Of a stretch of 12,991 nucleotides of DNA, positions 1 through 5,788 are shown one piece after another. The DNA lies in contig NZ_DFBS01000024.1 in the NCBI RefSeq assembly GCF_002366715.1, forward strand, positions 1-12,991. Reading direction: 5' to 3'. The notes beneath the pieces are model-generated. The model made no database searches and was not told the DNA's origin. It saw nothing but the letters and a program-made list of their open reading frames with translations. The DNA is from Halomonas sp. UBA3074 (GTDB lineage Bacteria > Pseudomonadota > Gammaproteobacteria > Pseudomonadales > Halomonadaceae). The translations under genes and the position numbers were made by a program. Numbering within the stretch: position 1 is the first letter of the stretch; every line of letters starts with the position of its first letter.

Positions 1-2
1 TG

Positions 3-458
3 GCGGCGGTCATGTTGATACTGATGGCGCTTTATATCGCCAACTGGTGGAAGGGCTTGCTACGTATCGAGGCACTAGGGCGCGTTCTGTGGCGCCGCAT
101 CGAACCAATAGGACGTCGCTTGATGCCTGTTGTAAAAGTGCCCCAAGCGTTCGCACTTGGCTCGCTATGGGGCTGGATGCCTTGTGGGCTAATCTATTCG
201 ATGCTGGCCTGGAGTCTGGCCGTAGCCGAGCCATTGCGTGCCGCCGCGATGATGGGGGCCTTCGGGCTCGGCACCCTGCCTGCCGTCCTAGCGACCGGTG
301 TGGCAGCGCGCCGCGTCTCAATATGGATACGTAGTCCTGCGACTCGTACGCTAGCAGCGCTGCTAATTATTGCGTTTGCCGTCTGGCAACTCTGGTATTT
401 GGAATCCATGATAGGGATGGTGGATACGCACGGTGCCATGACCCCATCGCAACATTAA
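3..458 (+). CDS. TauE/SafE (UreH-like) family integral membrane protein, 3' part only
   Basis: The reading frame is open from the window edge, so the true start lies outside; the first internal ATG is at 12. The visible part is strongly hydrophobic. It carries LWGWMPCGLIYS, a Pro-Cys-Gly signature of the sulfite exporter TauE/SafE family (UreH-like subgroup), then a Gly/Ala-rich helix and a last helix ending in aromatic residues. Relatives are polytopic inner-membrane proteins often found near copper P-type ATPases and cbb3 oxidase assembly genes; the transported substrate is generally not established. The conserved Cys could be a metal or thiol site, which is inference. The stop codon overlaps the 3' end of the convergent merR gene by 4 bp, so the two genes meet tail to tail. 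Family assignment is fairly sure; function is not. Confidence 0.8.
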   Translation, partial: AAVMLILMALYIANWWKGLLRIEALGRVLWRRIEPIGRRLMPVVKVPQAFALGSLWGWMPCGLIYSMLAWSLAVAEPLRAAAMMGAFGLGTLPAVLATGVAARRVSIWIRSPATRTLAALLIIAFAVWQLWYLESMIGMVDTHGAMTPSQH

Positions 459-880
459 TGATGACCTCGCTTATCATTAATCTCGACGTCTGATTTTCTA
501 GATCCAAGCGATTCGATGAGCTCCTTCAGGCTGAAACTTTCAGTCATCTTGTCTTGATTCATATTATCTATCCAGCGCGCTATCACCTGGAACTCTTGAG
601 CCCGCAAGTAAAGACGTCCCCTTTGAGTGGCGAGTGGTACTGGTTCAATAAACTCTGCAGTGCCTTGATCCGCCCAAGATAATATTTGCTTGATCTCTGG
701 AAGACTAACACCCAGCGAACGCAGGCAATCGATAAAACGTAGGCGCCCCAAGGACTCTGCATCGTAGAGTTGATAACCGTTGCGCGGGTCGCGGTGCGGT
801 TGCAATAACCCTTCCCTTGTATAGTGGCGTACCGTTTCTGCCGTTACTCCTCCCGTCTGAGCCAGCTCTGAGACTCGCAT
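455..880 (-). CDS. MerR-family transcriptional regulator without canonical metal-sensing cysteines
   Basis: The 141-aa product has a clear MerR N-terminal winged helix-turn-helix (residues 1-70), with GGVTAETVRHYTREGLLQP and the wing NGYQLYD, then FIDCLRSLGVSLPEIKQIL. A dimerisation helix follows (about 81-108) and then a polar tail ending in His-His. MerR proteins bind dyads in promoters with over-long spacers and activate by untwisting the DNA. Such a promoter lies 124 bp upstream on the other strand and is the likely target. The only Cys is Cys52, inside the DNA-binding domain. The Cys at the start of the dimerisation helix and the C-terminal Cys pair that CueR, ZntR, CadR, PbrR and MerR use for metal are absent. 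The inducer is therefore uncertain: a His-based metal site or a non-metal signal. The ATG at 880 begins the conserved domain directly. Confidence 0.9.
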   Translation of the reverse strand: MRVSELAQTGGVTAETVRHYTREGLLQPHRDPRNGYQLYDAESLGRLRFIDCLRSLGVSLPEIKQILSWADQGTAEFIEPVPLATQRGRLYLRAQEFQVIARWIDNMNQDKMTESFSLKELIESLGSRKSDVEINDKRGHH

Positions 881-911
881 TGGCTTATCCTCATTCGTTT
901 ATTCGTAGCCA

Positions 912-942
912 GCTTACAACCGTTAGGCTGCCCAAAGGTCAA
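912..942 (-). promoter_or_regulatory. possible merR promoter with an imperfect MerR-like dyad
   Basis: Reading leftwards, TTGACC (942-937) opens an imperfect dyad: ACCTTTGG, a short centre, then a partly complementary CCTAACGGT. It shares the string CTTGACCTT with the stronger divergent promoter at 1004-1034. A weak -10 such as TGTAAG (918-913) sits about 18 bp downstream. This would fit autoregulation of merR by its own product. The -10 is poor, so it is only a candidate. Confidence 0.35.
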
Positions 943-1003
943 GTCTTCAGCTGAGCGCTCATGACAAACATTTAGGTTGTATAACGAAATTTAAAATGAG
1001 GCC

Positions 1004-1034
1004 TTGACCTTAAAGTCTGCTTTAAGGATATCTT
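1004..1034 (+). promoter_or_regulatory. MerR-type promoter and operator
   Basis: TTGACC (1004-1009) and TATCTT (1029-1034) are separated by exactly 19 bp, the over-long spacer typical of MerR-activated promoters. The spacer region holds a perfect inverted repeat, CCTTAAAG (1008-1015), TCTG, CTTTAAGG (1020-1027), centred between the two hexamers. The first half-site overlaps the -35 box, as in known MerR, CueR and ZntR operators. It points at the Met-rich gene starting at 1127 and the operon beyond, and lies between that gene and the divergent merR gene. The half-site sequence differs from the well-known CueR and ZntR sites. Confidence 0.88.
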
Positions 1035-1126
1035 AAAAAAGCACTTCTGCCACAGGATAAAAAACCGTAATCAAGTCCTACCACCAGCGCGTTTGGCAGA
1101 GTGACTCACACACAGAGGAGAGTGTC

Positions 1127-1363
1127 ATGCGTAAACGTAATACTGCGATCCTGTTTACTGCCATTGTTGCTGCCAGCAGCTTCGGAGCTAGCTCGCTTCT
1201 TGCCCAAGAAGAGAATCAACAGAAGCCGATGGAGGGCAACGCCATGCATAGCAATATGATGCAAGCAGGGGGTATGCACGACATGATGGGCGATATGAAG
1301 TCCATGATGGAAAAATGTAACGCCATGATGGAAAACATGCAGCATGAGAACGACGACGCTTAA
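1127..1363 (+). CDS. small Met-rich exported protein, probable periplasmic copper binder
   Basis: This 78-aa product begins with a basic start, a hydrophobic stretch and a likely cleavage after SSLLA or LLAQ (about residue 26), so it should be exported. A GAGGAG ribosome-binding site stands just before the ATG. The mature part of roughly 52 residues holds 13 Met, 3 His and 1 Cys, in motifs such as NMMQ, MHDMMGDM, SMMEKC and AMMENM. Such Met clusters are typical of proteins that bind Cu(I) or Ag(I) in the periplasm, and the alternating spacing would suit a helix with a Met face. It is the first gene after the MerR-type promoter and is followed by a hairpin that may limit read-through, so it could be made in excess of the downstream genes. 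I do not recognise a named family; copper binding is inferred from composition and neighbours. Confidence 0.82.
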   Translation: MRKRNTAILFTAIVAASSFGASSLLAQEENQQKPMEGNAMHSNMMQAGGMHDMMGDMKSMMEKCNAMMENMQHENDDA

Positions 1364-1375
1364 AGCGGCTCGGAT

Positions 1376-1403
1376 AGGGTTGCTTGTACGCAAGCAACCT
1401 TTT
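1376..1403 (+). terminator. hairpin terminator or attenuator after the Met-rich gene
   Basis: A perfect 9-bp stem, GGTTGCTTG (1378-1386) and CAAGCAACC (1391-1399), closes on a four-base loop and is followed by TTTT (1400-1403). It lies 15 bp after the stop codon. The T tract is short, so termination may be partial, which would let some transcripts continue into the DUF411 operon. Confidence 0.65.
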
Positions 1404-1463
1404 CATCATGCGGATAGCGTCGCTTGGACCTTCCTCTCTGATATCTAACCGGACACACAACAT

Positions 1464-1904
1464 ATGAAACATTGGAAAGCGCTTGCCGTTACGTCTTTGC
1501 TGGCTTTTCCCGTATCGGGATTGGCGGCTGATATATCAGCGACTCTCTACAAAAATCCCAATTGCGGGTGTTGTGCCGAATATGCCAAGTATTTGGAACA
1601 AAACGGCTTCGACGTGGAGACGATCGACACCCATGATCTTGTTAAAATGAAAGCCGAGTATAACGTCCCTGAAGAACTGCATGGCTGCCATACCACGGTC
1701 GTAGGGGACTATCTCTTCGAAGGGCATGTGCCTGTTGAGAGCGTGACCCAAGTGCTTGATGAAAAGCCCTCTATCATAGGGCTGAGTGTGCCGGGAATGC
1801 CGCTTGGCTCACCGGGCATGTCGGGAGAAAAGCGTGGCCCGTTGGAAGTCTATGCCATCGCCTCGCAATCGACTGAGACCCCCGACATTTACGCGACTCA
1901 CTAA
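1464..1904 (+). CDS. DUF411 (CopG-like) periplasmic metal-binding protein
   Basis: The 146-aa product has a signal peptide (cleavage near SGLAA, residue 21) and then a compact thioredoxin-like DUF411 domain. Signature residues are all present: the Cys cluster NPNCGCC (Cys34, Cys36, Cys37), then HGCHT (His73, Cys75, His76), and EGHVP (His88). DUF411 proteins, including CopG of Vibrio cholerae, bind copper through these Cys and His residues and are encoded in copper and silver resistance loci, where a redox role towards Cu has been proposed. It heads a tight run with the TlpA gene 14 bp downstream, which fits a partner that keeps its Cys cluster reduced. No strong Shine-Dalgarno is seen before the ATG at 1464, but the signal peptide begins there. 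Confidence 0.9.
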   Translation: MKHWKALAVTSLLAFPVSGLAADISATLYKNPNCGCCAEYAKYLEQNGFDVETIDTHDLVKMKAEYNVPEELHGCHTTVVGDYLFEGHVPVESVTQVLDEKPSIIGLSVPGMPLGSPGMSGEKRGPLEVYAIASQSTETPDIYATH

Positions 1905-1918
1905 AGGATAGTGCGGCG

Positions 1919-2467
1919 ATGAAACACCCCATCCTGACAGGACATTTCGTAGCTGTATTTCTGATGACTGCCACATCCCTTGCCATGGCCGCCCCGTCAG
2001 AAAGTTCAGGGCCACAGGGGTTTCTTCTCTGGGCTACCCCCAACGATGTGGCACAAATCAGCTTCGAGGATAGCGACGGTACCCCTTTCACGTTGGCTGA
2101 CTTTGAAGGAAAGCTGATTCTACTCAACATCTGGGCAACATGGTGCGGGCCTTGCCGAGAGGAAATGCCCACTTTAGATGCCCTACAAGATGAGCTTGGC
2201 AGCGATGATTTTGAGGTGGTCGCCTTATCGATCGACCGTAAGGGGGTCGAGATTGTTAATGAATTCTATCAAGAGATAGGCATTGAACATCTGGCTCCCT
2301 ATATAGATAAAACCGGAATGGCTAGCGCAGATCTTGGGGCCGTAGGTATTCCCACGACGCTTCTACTTGACCGCCAAGGCAAAGAAATTGGGCGCCTCGT
2401 GGGGGAAGCCGAGTGGAATACTCAAGACATGATCGACTTTCTTGCCGAAATGATTGCAACCAGATAA
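1919..2467 (+). CDS. TlpA/ResA-type periplasmic thioredoxin
   Basis: The 182-aa product has an N-terminal signal sequence (likely cleavage at LAMAA, residues 21-25) and one thioredoxin fold. The catalytic motif is NIWATWCGPCREEMP (Cys76, Cys79) and a cis-Pro loop appears as VGIPTTLLLD. Members of the TlpA, ResA and CcmG group reduce disulfides or Cys-ligated metal sites outside the cytoplasm and receive electrons from CcdA or DsbD. A CcdA-type gene lies two genes downstream and a DUF411 gene just upstream. The likely job is therefore to keep the Cys sites of the copper proteins reduced, or to mature the c-type cytochrome encoded at the end of the run; this is inference. AAGGA stands about 10 bp before the ATG. 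The C-terminal helix is complete and the length is normal for the family. Confidence 0.92.
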   Translation: MKHPILTGHFVAVFLMTATSLAMAAPSESSGPQGFLLWATPNDVAQISFEDSDGTPFTLADFEGKLILLNIWATWCGPCREEMPTLDALQDELGSDDFEVVALSIDRKGVEIVNEFYQEIGIEHLAPYIDKTGMASADLGAVGIPTTLLLDRQGKEIGRLVGEAEWNTQDMIDFLAEMIATR

Positions 2468-2479
2468 TGAGGTAGCACC

Positions 2480-2863
2480 ATGAGTTGTTGTGACGACAAA
2501 ACCCAACAGGGCAAACAAAAATCGGGGCTAAATGGCTTTTTGACAGGGTCACGCGGCCTGATGTTGCTGGGTAGCGTGGCAGTGGCTGGCGGCCTTGCTT
2601 TTGGCTGGGATAATCTGGTTTTGCTAGGCATTGCGCCTATTCTATTGAGCCTATTGCCATGTCTCATTATGTGCGGATTAGGCCTATGCATGATGAAGTG
2701 CAAAGACAAAAAAGGTGAAGCGACCGAGCAAAGCGACGCTACCAATGTTCAGGCTCGGGTAGAAGACGCTTCAGAAGTGAATGCCGGAACAGCGCCTACC
2801 ACTCGCCAACTAGTCGATCAAAGCGAGTCAATCAAGCAGTCCTCATCTAAATTCCAAGCCTAG
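2480..2863 (+). CDS. small Cys-rich membrane protein of unknown function
   Basis: I do not recognise a named family. The 127-aa product starts MSCCDD, has two hydrophobic segments (about residues 27-41 and 44-73), and ends with a polar tail rich in Ser, Glu, Gln and Ala. Six cysteines stand out: Cys3-Cys4 at the N-terminus and Cys61, Cys65, Cys70 and Cys74 spaced along and just after the second membrane helix (CLIMCGLGLCMMKC). That spacing places several thiols on the helix near one membrane face, which could ferry Cu(I) or exchange electrons. It sits 12 bp after tlpA and 16 bp before ccdA, so it is very likely co-translated with them and may be an accessory to the CcdA step. GAGG precedes the ATG. 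Being a real gene is well supported; function is inference. Confidence 0.78.
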   Translation: MSCCDDKTQQGKQKSGLNGFLTGSRGLMLLGSVAVAGGLAFGWDNLVLLGIAPILLSLLPCLIMCGLGLCMMKCKDKKGEATEQSDATNVQARVEDASEVNAGTAPTTRQLVDQSESIKQSSSKFQA

Positions 2864-2879
2864 CCATGGGTAAAGGGTA

Positions 2880-3623
2880 ATGCTTGAAGTAGCCAATATA
2901 GGACTGGTCACTGCCTTTCTGGCAGGCCTGATCTCGTTCATTTCGCCCTGTGTTTTGCCACTTGTGCCTGGCTATCTTTCTTTCATGACCGGCCGCTCGC
3001 TCGGACAATTACAGGAAGCGGATAGACGAGAACGTCTGCGGGTGTTAACCCAGTCGATATGGTTCGTGCTCGGTTTTTCAACCGTTTTTTTGTTGCTGGG
3101 AGCCAGCTCCACTGCCATTGGTCGTCTGCTGCTGGTGTATCGCCAAGAAGCAAACCTAGTCGGTGGCCTTATCGTCGTCCTGTTTGGCGCCTTCATGACC
3201 GGGCTCATGCCATGGCGCTGGTTTCATCAAGAATGGCGGTTTATGGGTCGACTGAAGGACGTCGGTGGAACCCGCAGTGCAGCTTACTTACTTGGTTTAG
3301 CGTTTGCATTTGGCTGGACCCCCTGCATTGGCCCAATTCTGGGTGCCATTCTTACCGTCAGCGCCTCCACGGCCAACGCCTGGAGCGGGATGGCGTTGCT
3401 CGGCGTTTATTCTTTGGGTCTGGGCGTGCCCTTCATGCTAAGTGCCCTTTCACTTGATCGCTTCATAAAGCACCAGCAGTTCTTGCGCCGCTGGGGGCGC
3501 TTTATACATATCGCGGCTGGATTGATCATGATTCTGATGGGTAGCTTAATGATCACTGGCAAACTATCCGAGCTGTCATATTGGTTATTGCGCACTTTCC
3601 CTGCCCTCGGTGTTATCGGTTAA
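2880..3623 (+). CDS. ccdA: CcdA-type transmembrane thiol electron carrier (DsbD-like core)
   Basis: The 247-aa product has about six membrane helices and the two hallmark Pro-Cys motifs of CcdA and the DsbD core: FISPCVLPLVPGYLS with Cys24 and FGWTPCIGPILGA with Cys149. These two Cys form the redox pair that carries electrons from cytoplasmic thioredoxin across the membrane to periplasmic thioredoxin-like proteins. The length is standard for CcdA, without the extra periplasmic domains of full DsbD. The natural partner is the TlpA-type protein encoded upstream. In cytochrome c biogenesis CcdA supports reduction of apocytochrome Cys pairs; here a copper-protein role is equally plausible given the DUF411 gene and the downstream cytochrome. 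AAAGGG lies just before the ATG. The next gene follows after 23 bp. Confidence 0.93.
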   Translation: MLEVANIGLVTAFLAGLISFISPCVLPLVPGYLSFMTGRSLGQLQEADRRERLRVLTQSIWFVLGFSTVFLLLGASSTAIGRLLLVYRQEANLVGGLIVVLFGAFMTGLMPWRWFHQEWRFMGRLKDVGGTRSAAYLLGLAFAFGWTPCIGPILGAILTVSASTANAWSGMALLGVYSLGLGVPFMLSALSLDRFIKHQQFLRRWGRFIHIAAGLIMILMGSLMITGKLSELSYWLLRTFPALGVIG

Positions 3624-3646
3624 TGGTTATTTAAGGAAATATTGAA

Positions 3647-4513
3647 ATGTACAACATCAAGAGTCGTTTTTTACGTGTCTTCTTGCTGGCAGGTTTGGTC
3701 GCAGTCAGCCTTGGCAGCACCAGTACGGCCTTGGCAACCGAAGAAGGGTTGCTTTCATTGCATTATGACGTAACAGGCAAACGCCTGTTTAAGATTGAGG
3801 CCAACCAGCTATTTCAGCGTACCGACGAAGGCATGGCTTGGAATGCGATTCCCTTGCCCGAAGACGTGACTGAAGGCCAGTTGCTAGCGGTATCGGTTCC
3901 CTATACTGACTCGCAAACGCTCTATATTGCAGGCACCTCAATTGGGGTGCAGCGTAGCACCGACAATGGAGAAACCTGGCAAGAGCTCAGCGCTAACCTA
4001 CCTAGCCGGGAGGTGACTGCGCTAACCGTGCATCGCCGCCAGGACGAAACACTTTATGCGGTGATTGCCGAAAACGGCATCTACCAAAGCGAGGATGCTG
4101 GCAACACCTGGAAGAAAATGGACAGCGGCCCTTCACAAAAGGTTAACCGACTCGTTCACTCGGACATGGAAGGCAGCATGCAGACCGGCTGGCTTTACGC
4201 GGTATCTGACGATGCGGTGCGTCTATCGATGGACTGCTTTTGCGGCTGGAGACCGACCGGAGAACTTGATGCTGGCAGCGTCTATGATGTGGCATATAGC
4301 CTTGACAACCCAAAGCGAGTCTATGTGGCTACTCAGCAGGGCCTATGGCGTAGCGAAACGGGTGGACAAGAGTGGCAACCAGTAGCTGGTGACGGCACAG
4401 TACTCGTTGCGCTTACCCTCTCCCCCAAAGGCACGCTCTATGGTTTAAACCAGAAAGGGAAGCTTCTACACAGTGAAGACGAAGGCCAATCATGGACTTA
4501 TCCCGATGCGTAA
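3647..4513 (+). CDS. exported Asp-box (BNR/Ycf48-like) beta-propeller protein
   Basis: The 288-aa product has a signal peptide (cleavage near STALA, residue 30) and a series of Asp-box repeats: TDEGMAW (59-65), STDNGETW (104-111), SEDAGNTW (148-155), SETGGQEW (236-243) and SEDEGQSW (276-283). A degenerate repeat at SMDCFCGW (194-201) carries a Cys-x-Cys. This describes a six- or seven-bladed propeller. Database names for such proteins (sialidase-like, F510_1955-type glycosylhydrolase, Ycf48-like) reflect the fold, and I see no proof of glycosidase activity. Propellers of this kind often act as assembly or docking platforms for cofactor proteins. The position between ccdA and a cytochrome c gene, whose start overlaps its 3' end, suggests a helper for cytochrome or copper protein maturation. 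The C-terminus ends immediately after the last Asp box. Confidence 0.85.
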   Translation: MYNIKSRFLRVFLLAGLVAVSLGSTSTALATEEGLLSLHYDVTGKRLFKIEANQLFQRTDEGMAWNAIPLPEDVTEGQLLAVSVPYTDSQTLYIAGTSIGVQRSTDNGETWQELSANLPSREVTALTVHRRQDETLYAVIAENGIYQSEDAGNTWKKMDSGPSQKVNRLVHSDMEGSMQTGWLYAVSDDAVRLSMDCFCGWRPTGELDAGSVYDVAYSLDNPKRVYVATQQGLWRSETGGQEWQPVAGDGTVLVALTLSPKGTLYGLNQKGKLLHSEDEGQSWTYPDA

Positions 4514-4982
4514 GCGCTGGTTTTTCATTGCCTCATGGCTGACGTTAAGTGTTGTTGGTGTGGGGCACGCTATGGCTGAGGGCCGCCCTTCTTCAAACGA
4601 TACGCCTCAGTTGGATGACGGAAAAAAAGTTTACCGACAATACTGTGCCAGTTGCCACGGTACACAAGGCGAAGGCATGCCCAATTGGCAGCAGCAAAAT
4701 TCCCGGGGAGAATTACCCGCCCCACCACATGGGCCAGAGGGACATACTTGGAAACACTCGAATGCGATGCTTTATCGAATCGTAGCCGAAGGTTGGCGCG
4801 ACCCCTGGAATAAAACCGATAGACTAACGATGCCAGCGTACCAGGAAGTTTTGGCTCCCAGCGAGATACGCGATGTGGTGAATTATCTCAAGACCTTATG
4901 GACACAAGAGCAAAGGCGTCACCAAGCAGACGAAAGCGAGCAAGCTCCATTCCCTGAGTCATCTGTAGCAACGCCCGAATAA
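4506..4982 (+). CDS. exported monoheme cytochrome c
   Basis: I choose the ATG at 4506, which overlaps the propeller gene by 8 bp. It puts MRKRW and a hydrophobic run at the front, a proper signal peptide cleaved near HAMA (residue 24). An upstream GTG at 4473 would add 11 unhelpful residues. The 158-aa product has one heme-binding motif, CASCH (47-51), in YCASCHGTQGEGMP, and a likely distal Met in LTMPAY (Met109). A final helix, DVVNYLKTLW, is typical of small class I cytochromes c. It would carry electrons in the periplasm. As the last gene of a run with ccdA and tlpA, it could either depend on them for heme attachment or accept electrons released by copper oxidation; the sequence does not decide. 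The tail after the domain is polar and low in complexity. Confidence 0.9.
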   Translation: MRKRWFFIASWLTLSVVGVGHAMAEGRPSSNDTPQLDDGKKVYRQYCASCHGTQGEGMPNWQQQNSRGELPAPPHGPEGHTWKHSNAMLYRIVAEGWRDPWNKTDRLTMPAYQEVLAPSEIRDVVNYLKTLWTQEQRRHQADESEQAPFPESSVATPE

Positions 4983-5049
4983 TGGCACATATGAGGCTGT
5001 TGTTCTCTTCATATTTACAATTCATCCTTTGTCACGCCAGCTAACCAAA

Positions 5050-5090
5050 GCCCCTGTCATGCATTTTTTACGGTGGGGCGTTGCTTTTCT
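5050..5090. terminator. possible terminator between the redox operon and the decayed minus-strand genes
   Basis: GCCCC (5050-5054) and GGGGC (5075-5079) could pair around a 20-nt loop, with CTTTT (5084-5088) shortly after on the plus strand. It stands between the end of the rightward operon and leftward gene remnants, where a terminator is expected. The stem is short and the loop long, so this is weak. Confidence 0.3.
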
Positions 5091-5096
5091 AGCAGC

Positions 5097-5446
5097 TTAC
5101 ATCATACATTTAAGCTCGCCGTAATTGCCATCGATACGCAGTGTAACAGTCACCTCCTGGTCATTTCGGTTGCGGAAGAACCAGCCATGGTTGCCCGTAA
5201 AGGCGGCTTCCAGCTCCCTCTCATTTTCGGGAACGCCGCACCCCTTTTCGTAGCTGGTGGAGTTGCCACCGACGTCGCCGTAGGTGTCTCTTCGTTAGTG
5301 GCCGCTTGTGGCTCAGCGCGCCGCGTTTCTACCAGTGACTCCGCGAGCTGGCGTGACCCCTTATGTGTGCTAGCGGATTGGCCTGTCCTCGGACTTCCCT
5401 ATCAGCGCTTGATGCGGAGTTGTAGTAGCCGCGCTATCAGTGTCCC
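5097..5446 (-). pseudogene. remnant of a 'transmembrane anchor' type protein from metal-resistance clusters
   Basis: No intact gene. Read leftwards, the stretch from about 5279 to the TAA at 5097-5099 encodes SYEKGCGVPENERELEAAF then TGNHGWFFRNRNDQEVTVTL. To me this is the C-terminal domain of the small 'transmembrane anchor' proteins found beside heavy-metal efflux genes, recognised from memory of the family. Upstream of this the matching frame breaks. A different frame, about 5400-5280, reads QLAESLVETRR followed by an Ala/Pro/Thr-rich linker (EPQAATNEETPTATS), which resembles the region after the membrane helix in the same family. The section between linker and C-terminal domain seems deleted and the frames do not join. 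The plus-strand open frame over this stretch is a shadow. The remnant directly abuts the stop codon of the egtD fragment. Confidence 0.6.
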
Positions 5447-5727
5447 CTAGGCACGCGTCAGGTAGTGGACGCTAAACAAGCTATTCGCATCGGTCCAGGA
5501 CGAGAGCGCCTCAAATCCCGCACGACCAGCCAACGCCTGAAACCCCTCGACCGTGTATTTATACGAGTTTTCAGTGTGAACCGTCTCCCCTTCCAGAAAA
5601 CTGAAGCGCTCCCCTTCAATAGTGGCGACTTGAGACTACTGACTGACCAGATGCATCTCGATACGGGAATACTCTTCGTTGAAGAACGCCTGGTGGGAAA
5701 AATTCGCGGGATCTATTTTAGCAGTTC
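5447..5727 (-). pseudogene. egtD: C-terminal fragment of egtD-like histidine N-alpha-methyltransferase
   Basis: Read leftwards, one frame gives KIDPANFSHQAFFNEEYSRI, then EMHLVSQ, an in-frame TAG (5636-5638), and then FLEGETVHTENSYKYTVEGF and WTDANSLFSVHYLTRA before TAG at 5447-5449. The strings FFNEE.SRIEMHLVS, E.HTENSYKY and LFSVHYL are hallmarks of the EgtD (DUF2260) family, which trimethylates histidine with SAM in ergothioneine synthesis. Only about the last 90 residues survive. Before KIDP the match continues as a slightly deleted REL.A in another frame (about 5727) and then stops, so the SAM-binding domain is missing. The gene is dead by truncation, a small deletion and an amber stop. 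Recognition is from family motifs and is fairly sure. Confidence 0.75.
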
Positions 5728-5788
5728 ACATGCACAACCGTTTTTGAGGGAACGGGCACACCCCTGCTGTTTCATGTCTATTCTAGTA

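Noticed and set aside
1106..1393. Minus-strand frame rich in His opposite the Met-rich gene
   Set aside because: Met codons (ATG) read as His (CAT) on the other strand; the composition is a mirror effect of the real gene.
4473..4505. GTG start for the cytochrome c gene
   Set aside because: It adds 11 polar residues before the signal peptide; the ATG at 4506 begins directly with the basic signal sequence.
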